From: Xanthomonas fragariae
GTDB lineage: Bacteria > Pseudomonadota > Gammaproteobacteria > Xanthomonadales > Xanthomonadaceae
Assembly: GCF_017603965.1 (NCBI RefSeq)
Contig: NZ_CP071955.1
Span: 3,753,501 to 3,817,500, forward strand
Length of the DNA stretch: 64,000 nt
Direction: 5' to 3'
The position numbers and the translations under genes are program-made. Positions 27,211 to 36,121 of the stretch are shown here, piece after piece (the stretch's first letter is position 1; each line of letters starts with the position of its first letter). A model generated the notes under the pieces. It saw only the letters and a program-made list of their open reading frames with translations. It had not been told where the DNA came from and ran no database searches.

Positions 27211-27260
27211 AAAAAACGGGGTCAGTTTACTTAAGAAGTCAACCTGCCCCGGTTTTCCTG
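27211..27260. repeat. 50-bp palindromic repeat, copy 2
   Basis: Second copy of the palindrome at 26954. It keeps ACTTAAGAAGTCAACCTG and TTTTCCTG; the left arm carries GGGGTCAGTTT. It lies directly after the 58-residue membrane protein gene. Confidence 0.75.
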
Positions 27261-27281
27261 CATACATTAGGGCGCACTCAG

Positions 27282-27911
27282 ATGATCACGCGATCTATGG
27301 AAAAAATACGTGCCGATTACATCTCATCAATGGGAGAGGAGCTTGGTGCTAGCTTCTACGAGCTCTTCCGGAAATTGATCGAGCTTCACGTCCTTTGGCA
27401 GCAGTACCGCCAGCTGTTTGAAGATGACACTACGGTTCACTTGCTCAATCGAACCGCTCGCTTGTTCTTCAAGATCGTGCAAGACGAGCTTTGGGACAGT
27501 GTCTTGCTTGGGATTTCGCGGATGACAGATCCGACAGTAACAGGCAAGAAAAAGAACCTTACAATACAGTCATTGCCTCCGTTGATTATGGATACAGTGA
27601 TGCGGGCTGAGGTTCAATCACTTTGCAACAAATCGTTGGAGTCAGCCGAATTTTCCCGCGAGCATCGCAACAAGCGCATTGCTCATCAAGATCACGACTA
27701 CCTCAGCAATCGAGATTTGGATCCTCTTAATGGCATAAGCAGGGCTCGCGTGGAGCAGATGCTAGAGGCGTTGCGGGCTGTTCTAAACCGAATCGATTTA
27801 CATTTCAGAGACAGCACTGTTATGTACGAGAAATTTGTGGATGCAAGCGGGGCTAGGACTCTGGTCAACAAACTGAGAAAGCTAGAACGGCTACAGGCTG
27901 GGGTCGCTTGA
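27282..27911 (+). CDS. AbiU2-like HEPN protein
   Basis: A 209-residue all-helical protein. The core ARLFFKIVQDELWDSVLLGI followed by SRMTDPTVTGKKKNLTIQSL matches the AbiU2-type HEPN family. REHRNKRIAHQD holds an R-x4-6-H motif, the RNase-type active site of HEPN toxins. AbiU2 belongs to lactococcal abortive-infection systems, so phage defence or a toxin role is possible. No partner antitoxin gene is adjacent; the neighbours are small ORFs and a Sel1 protein. The DNA here is less GC-rich than the flanking core genes, which fits acquisition by transfer. Confidence 0.65.
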   Translation: MITRSMEKIRADYISSMGEELGASFYELFRKLIELHVLWQQYRQLFEDDTTVHLLNRTARLFFKIVQDELWDSVLLGISRMTDPTVTGKKKNLTIQSLPPLIMDTVMRAEVQSLCNKSLESAEFSREHRNKRIAHQDHDYLSNRDLDPLNGISRARVEQMLEALRAVLNRIDLHFRDSTVMYEKFVDASGARTLVNKLRKLERLQAGVA

Positions 27912-28075
27912 GTTGTCCCGCAGGCTCGCCGTAGTTGGCGGGACCTAGCAATTCATGTGTAGTGTCGCGCATTTGAAGTGCGTTGTTTCAGAGATTCCTT
28001 AGCGCGGAGCTTGTTGCGCGGCCTAGCTCGCAGTGGCATGATCACGGTCGATTCCGCCGGGGAAATTGGATAAAG

Positions 28076-28978
28076 ATGAAATGGAAATACGTCGCTCTGG
28101 GCGTCGCGGTCGCGGTAGCTGGTGTCGCATTGATTAGATTCAATTATTATCACTCAGGAATATCTGGGCTAGGCAGCGACACCAGCTCCGTAAAAAGCTT
28201 CAGCGATAGCTCTAGTACTTATAAAAAATCCAACACTTCCTATAGCAAAATTACCGATTTAATTGAATCAAGAAAAATTGATGCAAATGTTGTCAAGCCA
28301 ATTGGGCGCAAGGTTTTTTCTATCGTTCGAAATGAACAACGCCCACCTGGCGATGCTTTGGCCTATGTCAATTCTCTGCTGAAAAAGTCCGAGGCCGGTG
28401 ACGCCTTAGCAACGTATGCCATTTATTTGGCCGTATCTCAATGCAACGCCACATTACAGCCTCCATCCGATGATCTTGTGGAATTTTACCGTCAAAGAGG
28501 GTCAGGTAAAACTTACCTTGCAACGATTTCAAAAAATTTTGAAGAATGTAAAAGCTTAACCGAAAATCCTGAACTATCCCAAGGAAATTGGCTGCAAAAG
28601 GCGGCAGAGCAAGGGTCTGTGGAGGCCATGATCTTGTACGCGATGGATGCTGACTCGGTTATCGGGCCACCCTCCGAGTATTTATCGCATCCAGAAAAGC
28701 TCGTTGAGTACAGGAAAAAGGCAATGAACTATTTGAACCAGGCAGCCGACATGGGGAGCGTGGAAGCAATCATGGCTCTAGGCCGTGCCTATGAAAACGG
28801 CGTTCTGGCCGAAAAGTCACCGGTTAAGTCATATGCTTATTACAAAGTTTTAGAGAACGTTGAGCCAAACGATCATTTACGGAGTGTATTGGCACAATGG
28901 GAGCAGGAACTGAGCGGAAGTCAAATCTCACAAGGAAATGAGTTGGCTGCGCGCATCGCCAATTCATGCTGCAAATAA
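28076..28978 (+). CDS. Membrane-anchored Sel1-repeat protein
   Basis: A 300-residue protein. An N-terminal membrane helix (KYVALGVAVAVAGVALIRF) is followed by a Ser/Thr-rich linker. Sel1-like repeats come in the second half (GNWLQKAAEQGSVEAMILYA and YLNQAADMGSVEAIMALGRA). Such repeats bind protein partners; no enzyme motif is present. The ATG at 28076 with GGATAA upstream is preferred to a frame start at 27983. Codon use is AT-richer than the core genes. The gene ends 22 bases before the target duplication of an IS4 element. Confidence 0.7.
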   Translation: MKWKYVALGVAVAVAGVALIRFNYYHSGISGLGSDTSSVKSFSDSSSTYKKSNTSYSKITDLIESRKIDANVVKPIGRKVFSIVRNEQRPPGDALAYVNSLLKKSEAGDALATYAIYLAVSQCNATLQPPSDDLVEFYRQRGSGKTYLATISKNFEECKSLTENPELSQGNWLQKAAEQGSVEAMILYAMDADSVIGPPSEYLSHPEKLVEYRKKAMNYLNQAADMGSVEAIMALGRAYENGVLAEKSPVKSYAYYKVLENVEPNDHLRSVLAQWEQELSGSQISQGNELAARIANSCCK

Positions 28979-29106
28979 TATCCGTTAATCTTAAACAAGG
29001 GCTTTGCATCTGAGGTTTCCCCACATTTCCTCCTGGCAGATCAATCACTTGCGACATGATCGTCTGGAAGAAAGTGCGCGCATGGCGCACTCTTCAAGGT
29101 GACTAA

Positions 29107-29227
29107 GAGCGGCTAACAAAACGTAGCGAGAGTCGTCAGGTGGGTGCGGACGGCGCGCAGTACATGCCGATTCCGAGCACCGGCCGCGCCCGCCTGACGG
29201 TGAGCGCAGTCGTTTTGTTAGCCGCTC
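29107..29227. mobile_element. MITE copy 1
   Basis: A 121-bp non-coding element with inverted ends GAGCGGCTAACAAAACG. TAA flanks both sides and is shared with copy 2. It is inside the IS4 element, so it arrived later. Copies 2 and 3 are at 29231 and 45220. Confidence 0.8.
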
Positions 29228-29230
29228 TAA

Positions 29231-29370
29231 GAGCGGCTAACAAAACGTAGCGAGCAGTCGTCAGGTGGATGCGGACGGGCAGAGCAACCGCAGTGTACGA
29301 GTGGTAAATGCAAATTCCGAGCACCGGCCGCGCCCGCTTAATGGCTGCGCAGTCGTTTTGTTAGCCACTC
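29231..29370. mobile_element. MITE copy 2
   Basis: A 140-bp element with the same ends (right end GCCACTC has one change) placed directly after copy 1 with a single shared TAA between. It lies 24 bases before the IS4 transposase start. Confidence 0.8.
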
Positions 29371-29393
29371 TAAGCCAGAGAAGGTTGACGACC

Positions 29394-30462
29394 ATGCGCG
29401 CCAGCGAAGTATTGCAGAAATGCCTGCCCAACTCACTGTCCGGGATGCATGCGTTGCGCGAACGCGCGTTGCTGCATGCGGTTGAGGCGTTTTTGCACGA
29501 ACGTGCGCGGCGCGCAACCGGTAATCGTCATCGACTGGAGCGATTTGAAGCCAGACAAATCGTGGTGTCTGCTGCGCGCAGCGGTGCCGGTGGGCGGCCG
29601 CACGCTCACCTTGCTGGACATGGTGGTGCCAGGAAAGCAGCAGGGATCGCCTGGTGCAGAAAAACGCTTCTTGCAACAACTGAGGGCACTGGTTCCGGAC
29701 GATGTTCGCCCGATCCTGGTCACTGACGCCGGCTTCCGGACACCGTGGTTCCGCGCCGTATCGGCCATGGGCTGGTGTTGGGTTGGGCGACTGCGCGGGC
29801 GCCCGCAAGTCAAGCCGCAGAACGTGCCGGATGAGGCAGAGCAATGGAGCGACAGCCGGAAACGGCACGTTTTGGCGTCCAATCGTGCCTGCGAGTTACC
29901 GCCGATGCAGGCCAATCGCAGCGATCCACTCGATTGCCGGTTAGTGGTTTACGCCAAGACACGGCAAGGGCGCAAACAGTGCAATCGCCGCTCACCCGCC
30001 AAAGCCTCGCGTGCGTCATCGAGTCTGAAGGCCGCGGCGCGTGAGCGCGAGCCCTGGTTGATCGTTGCATCCCCGCAGCTGCAGGCACCCAGCGCTAAGC
30101 AGTTGGTGAATGTGTACGCACGACGGATGCAGATCGAACTGGCATTTCGCGATCTGAAATCACATCGCTACGGCCAGGCGCTGGAAGACAGTTTGACCCG
30201 ACGCGGCGAGCGACTACAGATCCTGCTGTTGATCAATACGTTGGCTGCATTCGCCAGCTGGTTGGCAGGGCTGGGATGCGAAGCTACCGGTATCGCCCAG
30301 TGGCTGTCTCCACGCAACAGCACACGCAAGCTTTACTCCACGCGACGCATCGGTCGAGAAGCCTTAATCAGGCACTGGCCGATGGAGCCTGTCTCACTGT
30401 GGATAGAGCGCTTGCGCGCACTGCCTGCGGCAGTGCGCGAGCAGATGATGCTTACGGTGTAA
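29394..30462 (+). pseudogene. IS4-family transposase, frameshifted
   Basis: The frame opens at 29394 (MRASEVLQKCLPNSLSGMHA). Around 29500-29515 the homology moves to another frame, which continues as PVIVIDWSDLKPDKSW, ILVTDAGFRTPWF, RRMQIELAFRDLKSHRYGQ and on to 30462. DDE residues are visible in IDWSD, VTDAG and the ELAFRDLKS region. Relatives have about 50 residues between the LHAVEAFLH helix and the IDWSD strand that are missing here, so there is both a deletion and a shift. Confidence 0.75.
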
Positions 30463-30677
30463 AACTTGGGGATACCTTAGGCTTTGCATGCTTACCAATG
30501 GATTTTTGGATAATTTTCTTTTATCTGCGAAACGCAGGCAGTTATTTTATTTAATTTCCATATCTTCGGTTTTCGGCGCTGTCGGCATTGCGATTGCTGC
30601 TGTCGGTCAGCAGCATTACTCGTTTACATGTGGCAATTGCGATCTGGGGTCACCAGTACCGACATCAACCACTCTAA

Positions 30678-31834
30678 GGAAGCTCTGAACAACGCCCCCA
30701 GATGCGCGACACTACACACCTACGTTGAGGAGTGATCCATGCAACTGACGTTTGGTGACGCCGAGGGCCTGGGTAAGCGCAAGCAGACCCGCCGGGAAAT
30801 CTTCCTGGCCGAGATGGAGCAGGTCGTTCCGTGGCAGCGGTTGCTTGCGCTGATCGCACCGCACTATCCGGCGTCGGGACGGCCAGGTCGGCAGCCGTAC
30901 GCACTGGCCACGATGTTGCGGATTCATCTACTGCAACAGTGGTACGCGCTGAGCGATCCGGCGATGGAAGAAGCGTTGCATGAGATCCCGAGCTTGCGGC
31001 GTTTTGCCCAGCTCGGTGGGTTGGACAACGTTCCTGACGAGACCACGATTCTCAATTTTCGTCGTTTGCTGGAGACCCATGGCCTGGCCGCGCGGATGCT
31101 GGAAGCGGTCAACGCGCATCTGGCGCGCAAGGGTCAAAGTCTGCGCTCGGGCACGATCGTCGATGCAACCCTGATCGCTGCGCCCAGTTCGACCAAGAAC
31201 GCTGACCACGCGCGCGATCCTGAGATGCACCAGACCAAGAAAGGCAAGCAATATTACTTCGGGATGAAAGCGCACATTGGAGTAGACGATGTGTCCGGGT
31301 TGGTGCACCACGTGGAATGCACGGCGGCCAACGTTGCCGATATCACCCAGGCGCACAAGCTGCTGCATGGCAAGGAAGACACGCTCAGCGGGGATAGCGG
31401 TTACACGGGGCTGGACAAGCGCGCGGAGATGGCGCGCAAGCGCAAGTTGCGCTACCTGATTGCAGAGAAGCCGTCCAAGCTCAAGCAGATCAAGAACGCG
31501 CGCGAGTTGCAGTGGGCCCAGCGCTGGGAGCACACCAAGGCCAGCCTGCGGGCGAAGGTGGAACATCCATTTCGGGTGATCAAACGCCAGTTTGGTTACG
31601 TCAAGGTCCGCTATCGCGGCCTAGCGAAGAATAACGCGCAGGTGCTGACGCTGTTTGCGCTATCCAATCTATGGATGGTGCGCCGGCAGTTATTGCCGGC
31701 CAAGGCATAATGCTGTCCGGCGGCAGCTGAAGCCGCCAGATAAGCGCAAAATCTCGTCTTACATACCCAATTTACGCGTTACTGGCGCTCTCTATGCTGA
31801 TATTTTTAGGTGTTGAGAGTTGTTCAGACCTTCC
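30678..31834 (+). mobile_element. IS5-family element with CTAA duplication
   Basis: A 1157-bp element. Left end GGAAGCTCTGAACAAC and right end GGAAGGTCTGAACAAC (complement) match in 15 of 16 positions. CTAA is duplicated at 30674-30677 and 31835-31838. One intact transposase gene is inside. Confidence 0.9.
30739..31710 (+). CDS. IS5-family transposase
   Basis: A 323-residue, complete DDE transposase. It has an N-terminal domain (LALIAPHYPASGRPGRQPYA, then LRIHLLQQWYALSDPAMEEA), the first Asp in GTIVDATLIAAPSST, the second in LSGDSGYTGLDKR, and the Glu in RAKVEHPFRVIKRQFGYVK. GAGGAG lies upstream of the ATG. It is probably active and could help mobilise short relatives with matching ends. Confidence 0.93.
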   Translation: MQLTFGDAEGLGKRKQTRREIFLAEMEQVVPWQRLLALIAPHYPASGRPGRQPYALATMLRIHLLQQWYALSDPAMEEALHEIPSLRRFAQLGGLDNVPDETTILNFRRLLETHGLAARMLEAVNAHLARKGQSLRSGTIVDATLIAAPSSTKNADHARDPEMHQTKKGKQYYFGMKAHIGVDDVSGLVHHVECTAANVADITQAHKLLHGKEDTLSGDSGYTGLDKRAEMARKRKLRYLIAEKPSKLKQIKNARELQWAQRWEHTKASLRAKVEHPFRVIKRQFGYVKVRYRGLAKNNAQVLTLFALSNLWMVRRQLLPAKA

Positions 31835-32204
31835 CTAAACGCCATCACTTCGTTTTTTCTTCCGAATGCTCAAGATCGGGGCATTCATCTTGGGACGGTA
31901 CCAATTACTTCTGTGGGTAACGTAGTTACCGTTTGTAACGGTGTTGGCTGTGTAGATTATACTTACAACGATTCTCTTAACTTTTTGGGCGGTCCAGTTC
32001 AGCCACAGACGCGCACTCCTCCTAGAGAAGGCGGTGGCGGAAGTGGAAGCGGCAGTGGAGAGGGCGGCGGCGGGTTTTCCGGTATGGGTAGTGGGGGTAG
32101 CCCTATTGGCGGCGGGTCAGTTACAGTTGGGCCAATTCGTAAAAACACACCGTGAGTTGATTTTGTTGTGCTATTGACGGGTCACAAGCAGCTGTTTGTA
32201 AGGG

Positions 32205-32310
32205 GTGCAACCGACGCGATGCCTGCGTCGGGAGGGTGGCTAATACAACACCCTTCGGGGAAATACGCCCGCCGTCTGTCTGCGGTTTCTAACCTCCCGA
32301 CATCCCGTCG
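32205..32310 (+). ncRNA. Structured leader RNA candidate before symE-like gene
   Basis: Several compatible stems are visible: CGACGC/GCGTCG (32212-32230), an outer CGGGAGG/CCTCCCG pair (32229-32235 with 32293-32299) and an inner CCC-TTCG-GGG hairpin (32251-32260). The GGGTGGCTAATAC...ACGCCCGCCG...CTAACC layout recalls phage C4-type antisense RNAs. It ends about 45 bases before the toxin start. The C4 likeness is from memory and not confirmed. Confidence 0.45.
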
Positions 32311-32352
32311 CCGGCCGGCGGCGGGGCCTGTTCGTCAAGGAGGCCCTTTGCC

Positions 32353-32706
32353 ATGCGTCAGCCGCCATCTCGCACCACCACCGCCCGCAAGCGTGCACCA
32401 CGCCAACCACCGCGCGACGCGGTCTGGCATATCAAAGAGTCGCCGCGCACCCTGATGCTCACGCCCGAGCAAGTGGCCGCCGCCAACGCGGCCGATCTTG
32501 CCAAACAACAGCGCGCACCACGCCGCCCGCGCCCACCGCAACACTGCACCGTCGGCTACGGCTATTACCCCGCCAGCGGCCAACGCATCCCCACGTTGCG
32601 CCTACGCGGCCGCTGGCTGGAACAACTGGGCTTTGCCATCGGCAGCAAACTCCACATCCGCCTGCGCGACGGCGAGCTGGTCGTCAGCGTCGCAAGCGTA
32701 GATTAA
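32353..32706 (+). CDS. SymE-like type I toxin
   Basis: A 117-residue protein. A basic, disordered N-terminus (RQPPSRTTTARKRAPRQPP) precedes the SymE core: GYGYYPASGQRIPTLRLRGR followed by WLEQLGFAIGSKLHIRLRDG and ELVVSVAS. SymE proteins have an AbrB-derived fold and in E. coli act as an SOS-induced toxin held down by an antisense RNA. AAGGAGG lies ten bases before the ATG. The structured leader just upstream could control translation. It lies in a cluster of insertion sequences. Confidence 0.75.
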   Translation: MRQPPSRTTTARKRAPRQPPRDAVWHIKESPRTLMLTPEQVAAANAADLAKQQRAPRRPRPPQHCTVGYGYYPASGQRIPTLRLRGRWLEQLGFAIGSKLHIRLRDGELVVSVASVD

Positions 32707-33346
32707 AAAGAGGGGAGTCGACAGCCGCACCGCGCTTGAAACACAGGCGTGCGCGTACGGCATATGCCGGACAACGCATGCCCTACGTCCAACGCCATTG
32801 GTAAAGCGCGCAATAGCACGTGGCCTCGGTGCCGTTGCATGCGAAGAACGTTGGCATCGCTCATCCCGCTTGCAACTGCACGGCATGCACGCGCATCACG
32901 TTCCCTCAGTCGGCGTCGGATGGTCATCGCATCCACGCCATCTGGCGCTGTCTTGCCGCTGGCGGCTGAGAGCCAGGGCCGATCAGGAACAGTTTTCACC
33001 GCATCCGCATTGTTGAGGCTGCATGGCGGTGGCGTGCCGGGTGGCGTTATTGCCAGGCTGCTGCTGTGCCGGGTCTGCACATGCCGGGCTTTGATGGCAG
33101 GCACGTTCGGGTATGCGGCCCGGTGAGCTGCGACGCACCGTCTGGCAGAGGCTGCCGTGGGCGCAGCGGCTGAGGCTGGTGGCCCCCTGAGGCCGCGATT
33201 GGGGGCAGTGAAAGCCGCGTCAGACTGAATCGAGTTATTCGAAGCATTTACACACCCAGCTCTCTAGATCGACCATATAATTCGGACTGCGTCACGCATA
33301 CATAGTGATCTGTGTCGCTTATTTGGGGTAGACAAAGGATCTGGAT
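32707..33346. other. Intergenic region, degenerate sequence
   Basis: About 640 bases. Frames on both strands give no recognised family. GGCGGCTGAGAG near 32961 repeats a sequence at the end of the small ORF at 26500, so it holds part of an interspersed repeat. Confidence 0.45.
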
Positions 33347-34423
33347 GTGATTGACGACACGTTGGACATGGTGGCGCGGCCACCGGTTGGGTCGCTGGAC
33401 GTCGGCCGGCTGTTGGCGTCGCTGCCGGCGCCCTCGCTCGCTTGCGCGACCCGGCACGCTGCGGGGCTACCTCCTCCGTATGCAGTGGTCGTCAGTGCGC
33501 CGACGCTCAGGCGTTTGCTTCGCAAAGGCGTGCGCCGGCTGGTCAGGACGCTGCCTTGGCGGCACCAGGACCGGATCTATTATTTCAATACGTTCGGCCG
33601 GTTTCCGAATCTGTACAACCCGACGTGCTTCAACGAGAAAGTGCTGTATCGCAAGTGCGTGCACGGCGATTACCCGGTCTATCAGCGCCTGGCGGACAAG
33701 GTCGCGGTGCGGCCGTATGTGGCCTCCAGGATCGGCAATGCGCATCTGATTCCGTTGCTGCTGGACAGCAACAACCCGGAAGACCTGCTCAGCCTGCCGC
33801 GCTGGCGGCAGACGGTGATCAAGGCCAACCACGGCGCGAGCATGGTGGAGATTGTGCGCGACGAGCCGGATGCGGTGCAGCGGCGACGCATCATCGAGCG
33901 CTGCGGCCAGTGGCTGCGCCACGACTTCTCCGACATGGAGCGCGAGATCCATTACCGCAACATCCCGCCGCGCATTCTGGTGGAGCACTACATCGGCGAT
34001 GCGCAGCACGCGCCGGTGGACTACAAGTTCCATATGTTCCGGCAGGCGGATGGCAGCTTTCACTATGTGCTGCAAGTGATCTACGGCCGCTTCGACACGC
34101 CGGCGTTGTCGATGACCTTCTTCGTCGACAACCTGCACGAGGCCTTCCACCGCATCCGCGACGACGGCCGGCAACCTCCGTGCGCACCGCAACTACTGGA
34201 ACAGGCGCTGGAACTGAGCAAGGTGCTGGCCAGCGATTTCGATTATGTGCGGGTGGATTGGTATATCCAGAACGGCCAAATCTATTTCGGCGAACTCACC
34301 TTCACACCGGGCGCCGGTCTGGTCACAGGCTTGGGCCGCGGGCTGGACCGGATCATGGGCGATATGTGGGTGCAACGGCGTGCGCCGGTGGAGCCGTGTT
34401 TTGCGACGGCGCGCAGGTCGTAG
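33347..34423 (+). CDS. TupA-like ATP-grasp protein, 3' end altered
   Basis: A 358-residue protein of the TupA-like ATP-grasp family found in polysaccharide and teichuronopeptide loci. Typical segments are FNTFGRFPNLYNPTCFNEKV, YPVYQRLADKVAVRPYV, the ATP-binding Lys in QTVIKANHGASM, ILVEHYIGD, VDYKFHMF, FFVDNLHE and VDWYIQNGQIYFGELTF. Family members attach amino-acid or sugar-linked groups to surface glycans. The gene starts at a GTG with AAAGGA upstream. Its last few codons (ARRS and stop) coincide with an IS1478-type remnant read from the other strand, so the native C-terminus is lost but the domain is complete. Confidence 0.7.
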   Translation: MIDDTLDMVARPPVGSLDVGRLLASLPAPSLACATRHAAGLPPPYAVVVSAPTLRRLLRKGVRRLVRTLPWRHQDRIYYFNTFGRFPNLYNPTCFNEKVLYRKCVHGDYPVYQRLADKVAVRPYVASRIGNAHLIPLLLDSNNPEDLLSLPRWRQTVIKANHGASMVEIVRDEPDAVQRRRIIERCGQWLRHDFSDMEREIHYRNIPPRILVEHYIGDAQHAPVDYKFHMFRQADGSFHYVLQVIYGRFDTPALSMTFFVDNLHEAFHRIRDDGRQPPCAPQLLEQALELSKVLASDFDYVRVDWYIQNGQIYFGELTFTPGAGLVTGLGRGLDRIMGDMWVQRRAPVEPCFATARRS

Positions 34424-34653
34424 GCATGCTTGAGATACAGCAAACCTGCCATCAAACGCATTGGCAGTGCGGGATGGCCGCCAGTGGCCGCGGTAGCCGG
34501 AAAATGTGGCCAAAGCGCCTGTTCCGAGGCGGCCCACGGCATGCGCTGGCTCAGCTGCGACAGCAGATGACGCAGATCGATTTGATTTACCAGACGCGAA
34601 CGGAACAACTCGTCGGCGCAGATGTGCCCAGCAGCATGACGGCGTGTACGCAT
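34414..34653 (-). pseudogene. IS1478-like transposase fragment
   Basis: An 80-residue stretch reads MRTRRHAAGHICADELFRSR, LVNQIDLRHLLSQLSQRMPW and GGHPALPMRLMAGLLYLKHA, the start of an IS5-family (IS1478-type) transposase. The frame then runs into the TupA-like gene end and is lost. Only the N-terminal part is present, without catalytic residues. Confidence 0.75.
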
Positions 34654-34763
34654 GGGCGGAAACTGCAAGAAACCAAGCATAAGCGTAGCGAAAAGCGGCA
34701 GTTCTGGCACGCCTGTGCGGCTTATAAAGCGTTGCGGTGATCGCGACAGCGGTCTGCATCGCG

Positions 34764-35342
34764 CTACCTTGTGTAGGAGCGGCGCTGCAGACGATAGGTC
34801 GTCGCAGGCGGGATGTTCCAATACGTCCGCCCGATCCTGACAGCCTCCAGATCGAGCGCATCGAGAATGTGCACCGGAACCGAGCATTTGAAGCCGTAGG
34901 TAAACAGATACATACGGCCGCCAGGTTTGAGATGCATGAAGGCGCCGCGCACGATGGCAGCCACCTGATGCGCCGGCATGTTCAGGAAGCCAAGGCCGCA
35001 GACCACCGCATCGACGCAGGTCCCATCGAAGCGGGGCACCGATTCAAGATCGCAGACATCCATCTGCCGCAACGTCGCATGCGGAAAGCGTTGCTTGAGC
35101 AACGAGGAGAACGTCTGGTTGTACTCGAGCAGAATGAGGTTTTTTTCGCGCACGCCTTTGTCGATCATCGCCCGGGTAAAAACGCCGGTACCAGGCCCAA
35201 GTTCGAGGACGCGCCCGGTGCGTTCCGATAGCTCGGAAGTGATGATGGAGGCGAGTGCACGCCCAGAGGGGGCTATCGCTGCAATCGAGCAGGGTGCTGT
35301 GATCCATTCGCGAAAAAACGAAACCATATACGAACGAGACAT
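34764..35342 (-). CDS. Phospholipid N-methyltransferase-like protein
   Basis: A 192-residue class I SAM-dependent methyltransferase. FFREWITAPCSIAAIAPSGR at the N-terminus and the SAM loop VLELGPGTGVFTRAMIDKGV match PmtA-type enzymes that methylate phosphatidylethanolamine toward phosphatidylcholine. Later motifs are LILLEYNQTFSSLL, DVCDL and HLKPGGRMYLFTYG. It is likely membrane-associated. The 3' end lies next to the IS1478-like remnant, but the length fits the family. Confidence 0.7.
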   Translation of the reverse strand: MSRSYMVSFFREWITAPCSIAAIAPSGRALASIITSELSERTGRVLELGPGTGVFTRAMIDKGVREKNLILLEYNQTFSSLLKQRFPHATLRQMDVCDLESVPRFDGTCVDAVVCGLGFLNMPAHQVAAIVRGAFMHLKPGGRMYLFTYGFKCSVPVHILDALDLEAVRIGRTYWNIPPATTYRLQRRSYTR

Positions 35343-36121
35343 CTATCCTCACAACGTTGAAATAGTTCGGCCAACCTGCCGTGGGCGCAACTGCCATCCG
35401 ATCATTGGACGGCAATCATTCGGCAACGCAGGGCGAGTGCATCAATCTGTCCGCAGTCTATCTTCGATGCCCGATTATTTGGAAAGCGCAGCTGCTCATC
35501 AGCATCGACGACCTGTCGGCTTCAACGCATTGTCGCAATGTTGAGACTGTGCGTCGTAGCGAACTCGTTAAGCGATTGCCGATAGATGTCGTTGGCCGAA
35601 TGCAACGCGGCTGAAGAGACACGATGTCAGACAGGCGATCGACAGAGAGCGGTGCCAGCGTGCGCGGCAACCGATTGCTGCCTGTGCCGTCGGACACTGC
35701 CGCCTCGATTAGCGTTTCAAATGCAAAGACAACAGCGCAGATCGGCTGCACCGCACTCGCCACTGAGTCTGAACGCTTCGCGCAGCGGAATGGGTGCACT
35801 TAAAGAATTCTTCAACTACCTAAAAATTCTCTAACAGCCGCCTGAAACGATGCCAAGCAGCCACGGTTCGCTGGTGCTTCAGACCCACTATTGCTCCATA
35901 GCACTGCGCATGTGTGAATGTTATCGGTTGATCCACTGTCCCTTGCAACGCCGTCCATCGCTCACGCGAGCAGGCATGGCGCAGTGCCTGGTGCGACGTT
36001 GGCAGTCGCGCGCAATGGCACGCGCGCGGCGTGAACCATGCACTGGCTTGACGCAATGCCGCCACCCATCCACTCGACAATGCGCTCCGGCGCGTGTCTG
36101 TTTCTTGCCTCAGGCCTCGCA
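35343..36121. other. Intergenic region, no gene recognised
   Basis: About 780 bases between the methyltransferase start and the efflux adaptor. Frames in both directions have no family content and poor starts. The promoters of both flanking genes must lie here. The sequence may be a decayed gene, but I could not identify it. Confidence 0.45.

Larger units (their letters stand above)
29010..30480 (+). mobile_element. IS4-family element with 9-bp target duplication
   Basis: A 1471-bp element. Left end CTGAGGTTTCCCCAC and right end CTAAGGTATCCCCAA (complement) are imperfect inverted repeats of the IS10/IS4 style. GCTTTGCAT is duplicated on both sides (29001-29009 and 30481-30489). Two MITEs have inserted in the left part between the end and the transposase. 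The transposase is broken, so the element cannot move unaided. Confidence 0.88.
30488..32155 (+). pseudogene. Gene split by an IS5 element, unknown Gly-rich membrane protein
   Basis: The first 63 codons (MLTNGFLDNFLLSAKRRQ, a membrane helix FYLISISSVFGAVGIAIAAV, then TCGNCDLGSPVPTS) run into the IS at 30678. The remaining 105 codons resume at 31838 (NAITSFFLPNAQDRGIHLG, TVCNGVGCVDYTYNDSLNFL) and end in a Gly/Ser-rich tail. Removing the IS and one CTAA copy gives one 168-residue frame with no stop. The IS4 insertion also separates the AAGG ribosome site from the ATG. The intact protein would be membrane-anchored with a surface Gly tail; function unknown. Confidence 0.75.

Noticed and set aside
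26940..27290. Integron attC-like cassette array
   Set aside because: The palindromes lack the paired RYYYAAC and GTTRRRY ends and no integrase is in the window.
32749..33126. 125-codon forward frame after the symE-like gene
   Set aside because: It has no ribosome site and no family content, and it includes part of an interspersed repeat.
35458..35799. 113-codon minus frame in the gap before the efflux adaptor
   Set aside because: The composition is uneven and no start signal or motif supports it.
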